64,000 nt of DNA from Streptomyces sp. NBC_01723 (GTDB lineage: Bacteria; Actinomycetota; Actinomycetes; Streptomycetales; Streptomycetaceae): NCBI RefSeq assembly GCF_036246005.1, contig NZ_CP109171.1, positions 7,180,001 through 7,244,000 on the forward strand, written 5' to 3'. The notes under the pieces are model-generated. The model did not search any database. It was not told the origin of the DNA and was given only the letters and a program-made list of their open reading frames with translations. Shown here in pieces: positions 53,541 through 62,433 of the stretch (its first letter is position 1; each line of letters opens with the position of its first letter). The translations under genes were made by a program, and so were the position numbers.

Positions 53541-54569
53541 ATGCCCCGATCCACGACCCCGCCCCCGCACGGGCGCCGCCTGAGTCTGCTCGCCCTGGGT
53601 GCGACCACCGCCCTCGCTCTCACCGCCTGCGGTGGCGGTGAGGAGGGCGCCGCCGACACGCCGACCCGGAGTGAGGACGCCGCCCCCAAGGCGCTCATAA
53701 CGGAGCAGGCGGCGAAGAAGGTGGTCGACACCTACGAGCGGACGAACAACCGCGCCAACGCGAAACGCGACGCGAAGCTGCTGAGCACCGTGGAATCGGC
53801 ACAGGTCCACGAGCAGTCCAAGGCCGACTACAAGCAGTGGGAGACATGGCCGGAGAAGGAGCAGAAGGAATACACGGCGCCCTTCTCCTACGAGAACCGC
53901 GAGTACCTGATCCCGTCCGTCGACAGCGGAGCCACCTGGTTCGCCGTCAAGGCGCGCTCCAGTGAGGACCCCAAGGGCGAGGGCGCGCTCATCGTCTTCG
54001 ACAAGGTCGGCGGCACGTTCAAGGTCACGATGGCGGTCTACGCCGAAGACACCCCGATCCCGGAGATCGCCGTCGACAAGAACGGCCTCGTCAGCCCCGC
54101 CGACCCGTCGGCCAGGGTCGGCAGCCTCGCCCCGGACCAACTCGGTTCCGTTTACGAGGACTTCTTCGAAACGGGCGGAAAGAAGAAGGCCGCCTCCGCG
54201 TTCGTCTCCACCAAGACCTCGAAGGACTCGATCGACGTCTATCAGGACGGACCCGACGACGACGTCAAGAACTTCGCCACCGAGAAGTACTTCGCGAAGG
54301 ACCCCGCCCACCCGAAGGTCTACGCGCTCAAGCTCGCGAACGGCGGGACGCTCGCGCTCTTCCCGACCGCGCACACGCAGGAACTGATGCTCAAGCCGAG
54401 GTACATGAGCAGCTTCGACATCACCCCCACGGAGGAGGAGGGCCTCTACGACTCGTCCAAGCGGGACGTGGTCACCGACGAGTTCCAGGGCCAGGGTCTC
54501 GCCCTACTCGACCCCAAGGGCAAGCCCCGCGTGACGGCCATCGAGTACCGGATGGTCGACTCCCGCTGA
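53541..54569 (+). CDS. Lipoprotein of unknown function
   Basis: A 342-aa lipoprotein. ATG 53541 follows GGAGGAG. The signal peptide SLLALGATTALALTACGGGE has lipobox LTAC (Cys about residue 30). The mature part has VVDTYERTNNRANAKRDAKL and GATWFAVKARSSEDPKGEGA, and ends with GKPRVTAIEYRMV; I do not recognise a named domain. It stands 55 bp downstream of the MFS gene, so it may be co-transcribed, but its own ribosome binding site is strong. Confidence 0.75.
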   Translation: MPRSTTPPPHGRRLSLLALGATTALALTACGGGEEGAADTPTRSEDAAPKALITEQAAKKVVDTYERTNNRANAKRDAKLLSTVESAQVHEQSKADYKQWETWPEKEQKEYTAPFSYENREYLIPSVDSGATWFAVKARSSEDPKGEGALIVFDKVGGTFKVTMAVYAEDTPIPEIAVDKNGLVSPADPSARVGSLAPDQLGSVYEDFFETGGKKKAASAFVSTKTSKDSIDVYQDGPDDDVKNFATEKYFAKDPAHPKVYALKLANGGTLALFPTAHTQELMLKPRYMSSFDITPTEEEGLYDSSKRDVVTDEFQGQGLALLDPKGKPRVTAIEYRMVDSR

Positions 54570-54603
54570 CGGACCGGGTCTACCGGGAATGGACCGCCGT
54601 CAT

Positions 54604-54617
54604 TGCCCGAAAGGGCA
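54604..54617. terminator. Short hairpin after lipoprotein gene
   Basis: TGCCC GAAA GGGCA forms a 5-bp stem with a tetraloop 35 bp after the lipoprotein stop. A weak terminator candidate. Confidence 0.35.
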
Positions 54618-54753
54618 GCGGAATTGCCCGGAGAAGTTTTTCAAGACGTTCACAGTCATTGATTTCCAGCTCCGGCCGCCCACTTGACGGCTGGTAACGT
54701 GCCCGCCGTTCCACCCCCACAGAACGAAGTACCCGATCTTTGGAATTCACTTT

Positions 54754-56109
54754 ATGACTGGTACGCCAGACGAAACCCCCACGAACACTTTCTCCCCGGG
54801 CGGACGCCGCCGGCACCGCCGGGCGAGAGTCGGCCGGATCGGCGCGCGGCGGGCCCTCGTGCTCGCGATGGCCGTGCCCGTGGCCTCCGCCACGCTGGCC
54901 GGAACCTCGGCCTTCGCCGCCGACGACAGCGCCGCGGCACCCCAGGGCATCTCGGTCGACGGCCTCGACGCCGACGACGCCCAGTTGGTCAAGAACCTCA
55001 ACGAGCGGGTCGCCGACGAGCGCCTGGGCACGAACGTCAGCGGCGTGGTCCTCGACGCCGACTCGGACACCGCCCTGTGGGACCACAACGGCTCCACCAC
55101 CCTCATGCCGGCCTCCAACGCCAAGCTCGCCACGGCGACCACCGCACTGACACTGCTGGGTGCGAACCACGAGTTCACCACGAAGGTCGTGTACGGCGAC
55201 GGAACCCTCACCCTCGTAGGCGGCGGTGACCGCACCCTCACCAGCGACGACGTGGCCGAGATGGCCAGGACCGCCGTCGACGGGCTCAAGGCCGCGGGCC
55301 TGACCGGCGTCAAGGTCCGGGTGGACGACAGCCTGTTCGCCGAGCCCAGCCTCGCCAAGGGCTGGAACGAGGGCTACTACCCCACCGAGGTCGCACCGGT
55401 CCGCTCGCTCGTCGTCGACGGCGCCGCGGTCGACGACACGGCGATCGACGCCGGCAAGGTCTTCGCCAAGAAGCTCGCCGCGCTGGGCGTCACCGTCGAC
55501 GGCGAGGTCAGCCGGGCGAAGGCGCAGCAGTCCGACGTACCGGTGGCGCAGCACAAGTCGGCACCGCTGTCGGACATCGTCAAGAAGATGCTCAAGACGA
55601 GCGACAACAACATCGCCGAGACCCTGCTGCGGATGTCCGCGGTGGAGCTGGGGAAGCCGGCCACCTTCGAGAGCGGCGCCGAACTCGTCCGCCAGGTGCT
55701 CAGTTCGTACGGGGTGTCGCTCGACAACTTCGAGATGTACGACGGCAGCGGCCTCTCCCGCGCCGACCGCATCCCCGCCGCGACCCTCGCACAGCTCCTC
55801 GACGCGATCACGGAGTCCCCGGCCCTGGGCTCGATCCTGGAGGGCCTGCCGGTCGCCGGCGAGGCCGGTGCCAGCCTCGGCCCGGAGTGGGGGCGCTTCG
55901 ACGACGCCAACTCCAAGTGCGCCGTCGGCAAGGTGCACGCGAAGACCGGCACACTCACCGGCGCCATCGCCCTGAGCGGTGTCACCCGCACCGATGACGG
56001 CGAGTGGCGGATCTTCTCCTTCATCGAGAACAACTCGTCGGCCAACCCGAGCGACATCAAGGACGCCATGGACGGCCTCGCCGCCACGGTGAACGGCTGC
56101 TGGGCCTGA
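54754..56109 (+). CDS. dacB: D-alanyl-D-alanine carboxypeptidase/endopeptidase (PBP4, S13)
   Basis: A 451-aa secreted penicillin-binding protein that trims or cleaves peptidoglycan cross-links. The long basic N-terminus (RRRHRRARVGRIGARR) precedes the signal core ALVLAMAVPVASATLAGTSA and the cut near FAAD. Catalytic motifs are SxxK in MPASNAKLAT, SxN in TSDNNIAETLLR and KTG in HAKTGTLTGA. The inserted domain typical of S13 lies between them (VRSLVVDGAAVDDTAIDAGK). ATG 54754. Its stop is convergent with the lamin-tail gene. Confidence 0.9.
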   Translation: MTGTPDETPTNTFSPGGRRRHRRARVGRIGARRALVLAMAVPVASATLAGTSAFAADDSAAAPQGISVDGLDADDAQLVKNLNERVADERLGTNVSGVVLDADSDTALWDHNGSTTLMPASNAKLATATTALTLLGANHEFTTKVVYGDGTLTLVGGGDRTLTSDDVAEMARTAVDGLKAAGLTGVKVRVDDSLFAEPSLAKGWNEGYYPTEVAPVRSLVVDGAAVDDTAIDAGKVFAKKLAALGVTVDGEVSRAKAQQSDVPVAQHKSAPLSDIVKKMLKTSDNNIAETLLRMSAVELGKPATFESGAELVRQVLSSYGVSLDNFEMYDGSGLSRADRIPAATLAQLLDAITESPALGSILEGLPVAGEAGASLGPEWGRFDDANSKCAVGKVHAKTGTLTGAIALSGVTRTDDGEWRIFSFIENNSSANPSDIKDAMDGLAATVNGCWA

Positions 56110-56308
56110 CACCCCGCACCGCACGCCCGTCCGCGCGTCGCCAGGCGGCGGTGCGCGGGCGGACGCGTGCGGAGTTTCGGTGAAGAACCGAGCGGAATCG
56201 GGGACCGGTGGTCACGCCTGGCGACGGTGCCGCGAGTGCAGCGGCACCTGGCCCTTCGGGCAAGAGCCCCGATTCTCGCCACTCGGCATTCACGGACGTG
56301 GTGACAGG

Positions 56309-56812
56309 TCAGCCGTGGTACGTGATGTAGCCGTTGCCGTCCCTGTCGTTGGCCTTCTTCGTGTAGGCGTGGACGTCGGCACGGGCCCCGGTGGGCTTGT
56401 AGAAGTAGATGGTGTCCTTGTCGTTGTTCCATATGAAGTTGCAGTTCTGGCGGTAGACGACGTTGCCGGCGTCCGAGTCGGTGCCGCGTCCGCCGCGCAG
56501 GCTGACGAGGTCCCCGGGCTGAAGCGTGTGGCTGTTCCTGAAGGTGAACGTGTTGCCGACGGCGTCCTTCACCTTGTAGCCCTTCAGGTTCACGGTCGTC
56601 GTCTTCGAGTAGTTCTTGATCGTCAGGTACTCGTTCCTGGTGTTGCCGCCGGAGCACTTGTTGGAGTCCCGGCCGGGGGCGTCGTACTGGACACCCTTGA
56701 TCTTCAGGGCCGAGGAGTACTCGGCGGCCTGCGCCGGGACGGCTGCGGCCAGGCCGAACGCGGTGACGGCCGTGGTGGCGGCGGCAGCGGTCAGGAAACG
56801 GCGGGTGCGCAT
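56309..56812 (-). CDS. Secreted lamin-tail-domain protein
   Basis: A 167-aa exported protein. ATG 56812 follows GGGGGGA; the longer frame to 56884 lacks support. The signal peptide RFLTAAAATTAVTAFGLAAA is cut near AQA. The mature domain is a lamin-tail (LTD) fold: SSALKIKGVQYDAPGRDSNK, NEYLTIKNYSKTTTVNLKGY, HTLQPGDLVSLRGGRG and IWNNDKDTIYFYKPTGARAD. LTD proteins in Streptomyces are secreted, function mostly unknown. Confidence 0.85.
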   Translation of the reverse strand: MRTRRFLTAAAATTAVTAFGLAAAVPAQAAEYSSALKIKGVQYDAPGRDSNKCSGGNTRNEYLTIKNYSKTTTVNLKGYKVKDAVGNTFTFRNSHTLQPGDLVSLRGGRGTDSDAGNVVYRQNCNFIWNNDKDTIYFYKPTGARADVHAYTKKANDRDGNGYITYHG

Positions 56813-56880
56813 GAGGAATCCCCCCTCAGTGGTGCGAATGGAGCCCCCGGAGCCTATCCAGAGTGAATATAAGATGGTGG

Positions 56881-57693
56881 TCATGTGAGGGAATTGTGAC
56901 CATCCAAGGCCTCGGGTGCGATGCCGAGCCGGTCGGCAGGCACGCGCTCTATGCGGGTCCAGCCCCTCCAGCCACGCTCCTGCAGAATCGCCAGCACCAG
57001 TTCGGCACCCGGCGCGGACGCCACCATGGCCGAGTCCATCAGGGCGACGAACTGATCGTCGAAGCCGTCCTCCCCCACCTCGCCGGCCTCCACGGCGCGA
57101 ATCATCAGTCGCTCCAGGATGTCGGCGATCTCGACGATCCGCGGATCGTCGGCCCGCCAGTCGGGCTCCCCGGTGAAGAAGGAATAGAGCCTCACCATGT
57201 CGGGGTCGTCCAGCTCCTCGTGCTTCTTGGCGATCACGGAGTCGATCAGGTGCGGCACCTGCGCGGCGATCATGATCCAGGCGTCCCGCTCCAGCTCGAC
57301 GTACCGCTCACCGACGCCGAGACCACGCAGCCGGTCGAGGTACCCCACGACGCACTGCGGCAGCGCCAGTTGCTCCCCGGCGGCGAGCCGGGCGAGCCGG
57401 CCCCGGGTGCCCCGCAGCCGCCGGATCTCGGCGCGCAGGTCCTTGTCGATCTCCCGCACGCCGGCGGCGAACTCCTCGGGACCGGCGTCGAGGAGTTCCT
57501 GCACCCTGGCCAGCGGCACGCCCGCGTCGGCCAGGGTGCGGATCCGGATCAGTCGCACGACCGCGACGGCGTCGTAGGTGCGGTACCCGGACCGGTCGCG
57601 CTCGGGCTCGGGCAGCAGCCCGATCTTGTGGTAGTGGCGTACCGCCCGAACCGTCACCCCGGCGTACGCGGCCAGCTGACTGATGGTGAGCAT
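56881..57693 (-). CDS. MerR-family regulator of the ABC operon
   Basis: A 270-aa regulator: winged helix MLTISQLAAYAGVTVRAVRH with YHKIGLLPEPERDRSGYRTY, a coiled coil (about 80-115) and a 150-residue C-terminal helical domain (LVLAILQERGWRGWTRI) that may bind the drug. It is the last gene of the ABC operon, 15 bp after the permease. The palindrome upstream of the ATPase gene is its likely operator, making it an autoregulated drug-responsive switch. Confidence 0.85.
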   Translation of the reverse strand: MLTISQLAAYAGVTVRAVRHYHKIGLLPEPERDRSGYRTYDAVAVVRLIRIRTLADAGVPLARVQELLDAGPEEFAAGVREIDKDLRAEIRRLRGTRGRLARLAAGEQLALPQCVVGYLDRLRGLGVGERYVELERDAWIMIAAQVPHLIDSVIAKKHEELDDPDMVRLYSFFTGEPDWRADDPRIVEIADILERLMIRAVEAGEVGEDGFDDQFVALMDSAMVASAPGAELVLAILQERGWRGWTRIERVPADRLGIAPEALDGHNSLT

Positions 57694-57708
57694 GGGTCTC
57701 AGCCTGCC

Positions 57709-58470
57709 TCAGGCGATCTTCCGGCGGTAGGCGAGCATCGCGAAGACGTACGCCACGACGAGGATGCCCGCACACCACGCGAGCGTGATCCAGATGTCGT
57801 CGCCGACCGGTTGCCCGGCGAACAGGGCACGGATCGTGTCGACGATCGACGTCGCCGGCTGGTGCTCGGCGAACCAGCGCACCGGGCCGGGCATCGTGTC
57901 GGTCGGCACGAACGCCGAGCTGACGAACGGCAGGAAGATGAGCGGGTAGGCGAACGCGCCCGCTCCCTCGACCGACGACGCGGAGAGCCCGGGGATCACG
58001 GCCAGCCAGGTCAGCGCCAGGGTGAACAGGAGCAGGAGGCCGGCGACCGCGAGCCATGCGGACACTCCCGCCCCTGAGCGGAACCCCATGAGCACGGCGA
58101 CGCCCATGACGAGCACGAGCGCGATCAGGTTGGCCACCAGCGAGGTGACGACATGCGCCCACAGCACACCCGACCGCGCGATCGGCATGGACTGGAACCG
58201 CTCGAAGATCCCGCTCTGCACGTCGGTGAACAACCGGTACGCGGTGTACGAGATGCCCGACGCGACGGTCATGAGCAGGATGCCGGGCAGCATGTAGTTC
58301 ACGTACGAGACCGACCCGGTCTCAATGGCGCCGCCGAACACGTAGACGAACATCAGCATCATGGCGACCGGCGTGACGACGGTCGTGATGATGGTGTCCG
58401 TGCTGCGTGTGACGTGCCGCAGGGTCCGCCCCGTGAGCGCGGCGGTGTCACTGAGGAAGTGCGCGGTCAT
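57709..58470 (-). CDS. ABC-2 type permease (DrrB-like)
   Basis: A 253-aa membrane protein with six helices, of the ABC-2/DrrB family: RSTDTIITTVVTPVAMMLMF, FERFQSMPIARSGVLWAHVV, and FVSSAFVPTDTMPGPVRWFA (family FVP-T-MP signature), and the C-terminal LAYRRKIA. ATG 58470 overlaps the ATPase stop (ATGA). It forms the exporter with the upstream ATPase. Confidence 0.9.
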   Translation of the reverse strand: MTAHFLSDTAALTGRTLRHVTRSTDTIITTVVTPVAMMLMFVYVFGGAIETGSVSYVNYMLPGILLMTVASGISYTAYRLFTDVQSGIFERFQSMPIARSGVLWAHVVTSLVANLIALVLVMGVAVLMGFRSGAGVSAWLAVAGLLLLFTLALTWLAVIPGLSASSVEGAGAFAYPLIFLPFVSSAFVPTDTMPGPVRWFAEHQPATSIVDTIRALFAGQPVGDDIWITLAWCAGILVVAYVFAMLAYRRKIA

Positions 58471-59273
58471 CGGTGCCCCTCGGGTGTCGTGCCGGTGGCG
58501 CGGCTCGTCTCTCCGCCGACCACCGCGAGGAAGATCTCTTCGAGGGTCGGCTGCTTCTCGACGTACTCGACCTGCGCGGGCGGGAAGAGCCGCTTGAGCT
58601 CGGCGAGGGTGCCTTGCACGATGATCCGGCCCTGGCGCAGGATCGCGATCCGGTCGGCCAGCTGTTCGGCCTCCTCCAGATACTGCGTGGTGAGCAGCAC
58701 CGTCGTTCCGTCGCGGGCGAGTTCCCTGACCGCGTCCCACACCTCGATGCGCGCCTCGGGGTCCAGTCCGGCCGTCGGTTCGTCCAGGAAGATCACCGGA
58801 GAGTCCCCGATGAGACTCATCGCGATGTCCAGGCGGCGGCGCATCCCACCCGAGTACGTCGACACCCGCCGCCCCGCCGCCTCGGTCAGCGAGAAGCGCC
58901 TCAGCAGGTCGTCCGCGACCGCGCCCGGATCCTCGAGGTGGCGCAGCCTGGCGACCAGGACGAGGTTCTCCCGGCCGCTGAGGATCCCGTCGACGGCCGC
59001 GAACTGACCGGTGAGACTGATGGACTCCCGCGCGTCCGCCGGCTGCGTGGCGACGTCGAACCCGTTCACGCTCGCCGTCCCCGCGTCGGCCTTCAGAAGC
59101 GTGGCGAGGATGCGCACGGTCGTGGTCTTGCCCGTCCCGTTCGAGCCGAGCAGGGCGAAGATGCTGCCCCGCGCCACGTCGAAGTCGACGCCGCGCAACA
59201 CGTCGAGCTTCCCGTACGACTTCTCCAGCCCCCGCACACGGATCGCCGGACCGGCCAAAGATTGGGCCGTCAT
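58467..59273 (-). CDS. ABC transporter ATP-binding protein (DrrA-like)
   Basis: A 268-aa drug-export ATPase. Motifs are LLGSNGTGKTTTVRILATLL (Walker A), VSTYSGGMRRRLDIAMSLIG (signature), VIFLDEPTAGLDP (Walker B), and LLTTQYLEEAEQLADRI with Gln at the switch position, typical of DrrA. The C-terminal tail TLEEIFLAVVGG is also DrrA-like. ATG 59273 is preferred because GGAGG lies nine bases upstream; ATG 59279 is only three bases from it. First gene of the operon. Confidence 0.9.
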   Translation of the reverse strand: MTAQSLAGPAIRVRGLEKSYGKLDVLRGVDFDVARGSIFALLGSNGTGKTTTVRILATLLKADAGTASVNGFDVATQPADARESISLTGQFAAVDGILSGRENLVLVARLRHLEDPGAVADDLLRRFSLTEAAGRRVSTYSGGMRRRLDIAMSLIGDSPVIFLDEPTAGLDPEARIEVWDAVRELARDGTTVLLTTQYLEEAEQLADRIAILRQGRIIVQGTLAELKRLFPPAQVEYVEKQPTLEEIFLAVVGGETSRATGTTPEGHR

Positions 59274-59360
59274 GGTCATCTGCCTCCTTCGTCCTCCGTG
59301 GAGCCGTCTCCGTGAAGCCGTTCCAGGCGACCGCGAGGAAGCTCCTGCGGGAAGGATGAA

Positions 59361-59387
59361 GGGTTGACCCGGCGTCAGGGTCAACCC
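59361..59387. promoter_or_regulatory. Palindromic MerR operator GGGTTGACCC-N7-GGGTCAACCC
   Basis: Perfect 10-bp arms with a 7-base centre. Read on the minus strand, TTGACC (reverse of 59379-59384) is a good -35, and a TCATCC 19 bp later a weak -10: the palindrome lies in the long spacer as for MerR-controlled promoters. It sits about 90 bp before the ATPase gene. Confidence 0.75.
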
Positions 59388-59506
59388 GGTTGACTTCCGG
59401 AATTCGGAAGGGACTCGGCCTCGCCGTCGCCGGAGAACGATCGATAGCCTGCCGACGGAGCGGGACGAGGAGAGCGTCACGCGGACAACGATGTGAGAGA
59501 GGCCCC

Positions 59507-61342
59507 GTGTTCACCACCCGACCCACCCTCCAGGGCACCTTCGGCATGGTGTCCTCCACCCACTGGCTGGCCTCGCAGTCGGCCATGGCCGTCCTCGAGG
59601 ACGGGGGCAACGCCTACGACGCCGCCGTGGCCGGTGCCTTCGTGCTGCACGTCGTCGAGCCGCATCTCAACGGGCCCGCCGGGGAGGTGCCGATCCTGCT
59701 CGCGCCCGCGGGCGGCGAGGTGCGGGTGCTGTGCGGGCAGGGCGTCGCGCCCGCCGGGGCGACGGTCGCGCACTACAAGGGGCTCGGTCTGGACCTCGTA
59801 CCCGGCACCGGCCCCCTGGCCGCCGCCGTGCCCGGAGCCTTCGACGCCTGGCTGCTCCTGCTGCGCGACCACGGCACCAAAACGCTGGCCGACGTGCTGA
59901 AGTACGCCATCGGCTACGCCGAGCACGGGCACGCGCCCGTGGAGCGCGTCGCGGAGACCGTCGAGACCGTACGGAACCTGTTCGAGACGGAGTGGACGAC
60001 CTCGGCCGAGGTCTACCTCCCGGACGGCCGCCCGCCCCGGCCCGGCGAGCTGTTCCGCAATCCCGCCCTCGCCGCCACCTGGAAGCGGCTGCTCGCCGAA
60101 GCGGCCGGCGCGGGGGACCGGGAGGCGGAGATCGACGCCGCGCGGGAGGTCTGGCGCTCCGGGTTCATCGCCGAGGCCCTCGTACGACAGGCCGGCCGGC
60201 CCACCACGGACACCAGCGGCGAACGCCACACCGGCACGCTGACCGCCGCCGACCTCGCCGGCTGGTCCGCGCACTACGAGGCTCCCGCCACCTACGACTG
60301 GAACGGCTGGACCCTGTGCAAGGCCGGCCCGTGGAGCCAGGGTCCCGTCCTCCTCCAGCAGCTGGCGCTGCTCCCGCCCGAACTGCCCGCGTACGGCTCC
60401 GCCGACTACGTCCACCTGCTGGTCGAGGGCTGCAAGCTGGCCATGGCGGACCGAGAGGCCTGGTACGGCGACGCCGACGGCGCGGAGCGGGTGCCGCTCG
60501 ACGACCTGCTCTCGGCCGGGTACAACGCCGAGCGGCGCGACCTCGTCGGCGACAAGGCGTCCTTCGAACTGCGGCCCGGCGGCCCGGGCGGCCGCACCCC
60601 ACGGCTGAGCGCCCACGCGCTGCTGGCGGCCGACGAGGCCGAGGGGTTCGACGCCCTGGGGGTCGGCGAGCCGACGGTCGCCAAGAGCCCGGCCTCCCCG
60701 GTGCCGGGCGAACCGGACGTCGCCGCCGACGGCGGCACCCGCGGCGACACCTGCCACCTCGACATCGTGGACCGCTGGGGCAACATGGTCTCGGCCACGC
60801 CCAGCGGCGGCTGGCTCCAGTCCAACCCCGTCGTGCCCGAACTGGGCTTCCCGCTCGGCACCCGGCTGCAGATGACCTGGCTGGAGGAGGGCCTGCCCAA
60901 CTCGCTCACCCCCGGCCGCCGCCCCCGCACCACGCTCACGCCCTCCATCGCCCTGCGCGACGGCGTCCCCGTCATGGCCTTCGGCACGCCCGGCGGCGAC
61001 CAGCAGGACCAGTGGCAGCTGCACTTCTTCCTGGCGATCGCCCTGCGCGCGCGGATCCGCGGCGGACTCGACCTCCAGGGCGCCATCGACGCCCCGAACT
61101 GGCACAACGACGGCTTCCCCGGTTCCTTCTTCCCACGCGGAATGCGGGCCGGCAGCGTCACCGTCGAGTCCCGGATGCCGGCCGAGGTGGTGGCGGAGCT
61201 GCGGCGCCGCGGGCACGACGTCACGGTGGGCGACGCATGGTCGGAGGGCCGGCTGTGCGCCGTCGCGCGGGACCCGGAGACGGGCGTGCTGTCCGCGGCG
61301 GCGAACCCGCGCGGCATGCAGGGGTACGCGGTCGGCCGGTGA
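59507..61342 (+). CDS. Gamma-glutamyltransferase-family protein, cytosolic type
   Basis: A 611-aa Ntn-hydrolase homologue of gamma-glutamyltransferase (YwrD-like) without a signal peptide. GTG 59507 follows GAGAGAGG. Motifs are SQSAMAVLEDGGNAYDAAVA, the predicted nucleophile Thr415 in RGDTCHLDIVDRWGNMVS, and FGTPGGDQQDQWQ in place of the usual GSPGG-x-xI loop. Substrate specificity therefore may differ from the secreted enzyme at 23270. A frame extension upstream to 59390 is not needed. Divergent from the ABC operon. Confidence 0.85.
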   Translation: MFTTRPTLQGTFGMVSSTHWLASQSAMAVLEDGGNAYDAAVAGAFVLHVVEPHLNGPAGEVPILLAPAGGEVRVLCGQGVAPAGATVAHYKGLGLDLVPGTGPLAAAVPGAFDAWLLLLRDHGTKTLADVLKYAIGYAEHGHAPVERVAETVETVRNLFETEWTTSAEVYLPDGRPPRPGELFRNPALAATWKRLLAEAAGAGDREAEIDAAREVWRSGFIAEALVRQAGRPTTDTSGERHTGTLTAADLAGWSAHYEAPATYDWNGWTLCKAGPWSQGPVLLQQLALLPPELPAYGSADYVHLLVEGCKLAMADREAWYGDADGAERVPLDDLLSAGYNAERRDLVGDKASFELRPGGPGGRTPRLSAHALLAADEAEGFDALGVGEPTVAKSPASPVPGEPDVAADGGTRGDTCHLDIVDRWGNMVSATPSGGWLQSNPVVPELGFPLGTRLQMTWLEEGLPNSLTPGRRPRTTLTPSIALRDGVPVMAFGTPGGDQQDQWQLHFFLAIALRARIRGGLDLQGAIDAPNWHNDGFPGSFFPRGMRAGSVTVESRMPAEVVAELRRRGHDVTVGDAWSEGRLCAVARDPETGVLSAAANPRGMQGYAVGR

Positions 61343-61427
61343 CCCCCGCACCTCATGTTCGTGTCGATTCCACCCGGAGTACACCACCCGGGCGGGGATT
61401 GTCAGCGGGGCGTGCTCTCATGGAGCC

Positions 61428-62273
61428 ATGATCGAGAACAACGAAACCATCGACGAGTTTCTCGCCCGGCACGCCGACGACGTGGAGGAGGCCGTCCGCA
61501 AGGCGGCCGCCCAGGAGATCATGCCGCGCTGGCGGCGGCTCGCGGCGGACGAGGTCGACCAGAAGGCCGGCCCGCACGACCTGGTGACGGACGCCGACCG
61601 CAAGGCCGAGCTGTACCTCACCGACGCCCTCGCCGACCTGCTGCCCGGCTCGGTCGTCGTCGGCGAGGAGGCGGTGCACGCCAACCCCGCCTCCTACGAG
61701 GCGATACGGGGCGACGCACCGGTGTGGATCGTCGACCCGGTCGACGGAACCCGGCAGTTCGTGCGCGGCGAGCGGGGCTTCTGCACCCTGGTCGCGCTCG
61801 CCCGGCACGGAGTCGTGCACGCCTCCTGGACCTACGCCGCGGCCGACGACCGGCTCGCCACCGCCGTACGGGGCCGGGGCGCCTACCTGGACGGTGAGCG
61901 GCTCTACGCGGGCGTGCCCGAGCCCGGCCGCGACCTGCGCGTCGCCACCTCCCACCCGGACTACACGACGGACGAGCAGAAGCACGACCTGCGCGGCCTG
62001 CGCACCCCGGGCGTCGCCCCGCGGGCCTGCGGCTCGGCCGGCCTGGAGTACCTGGCCGTCGCCCGCGGAGAGTCCGACGCCACCGCCTTCTCGTGGGAGG
62101 CCGCCTGGGACCACGCGGCCGGGCTGCTCCTGGTCGAGGAGGCGGGCGGCGTCCACCTGACCCGTACGGGCGTACCCTTCCGCATCACCGGTGGCAATGA
62201 CCTGCCGTTCACCGCGGCCCGTGACGCGGCCACGGCCCGCCGGGTGGTGGCGCTGCTGTCCGGCGAAGCCTGA
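61428..62273 (+). CDS. Inositol-monophosphatase-family phosphatase
   Basis: A 281-aa Mg-dependent phosphatase of the IMPase/FBPase/CysQ superfamily. Metal-site motifs are VVGEEAVHAN (Glu), WIVDPVDGTRQFVRGERGF (DPxDGT) and WEAAWDHAAGLLLVEEAGG (WDxAAG). ATG 61428. The substrate could be inositol phosphate, PAP or a sugar phosphate; nothing nearby decides. The gene has its own start region 85 bp after the previous gene. Confidence 0.85.
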   Translation: MIENNETIDEFLARHADDVEEAVRKAAAQEIMPRWRRLAADEVDQKAGPHDLVTDADRKAELYLTDALADLLPGSVVVGEEAVHANPASYEAIRGDAPVWIVDPVDGTRQFVRGERGFCTLVALARHGVVHASWTYAAADDRLATAVRGRGAYLDGERLYAGVPEPGRDLRVATSHPDYTTDEQKHDLRGLRTPGVAPRACGSAGLEYLAVARGESDATAFSWEAAWDHAAGLLLVEEAGGVHLTRTGVPFRITGGNDLPFTAARDAATARRVVALLSGEA

Positions 62274-62433
62274 TCCCGGTGCCGGGGGCCACCTGTCCCC
62301 GGCACCACCGGCGACCAGGGTCCCGCCCTCGCCCCTCACCCCTCGTACCCCCGCCCCACCCGCGAACGCCGCCTGTCGGACCCCGGGCATATCCTGATCC
62401 GGAGTTGCCATCGGCTGACGAAGGGGTCCGAAG

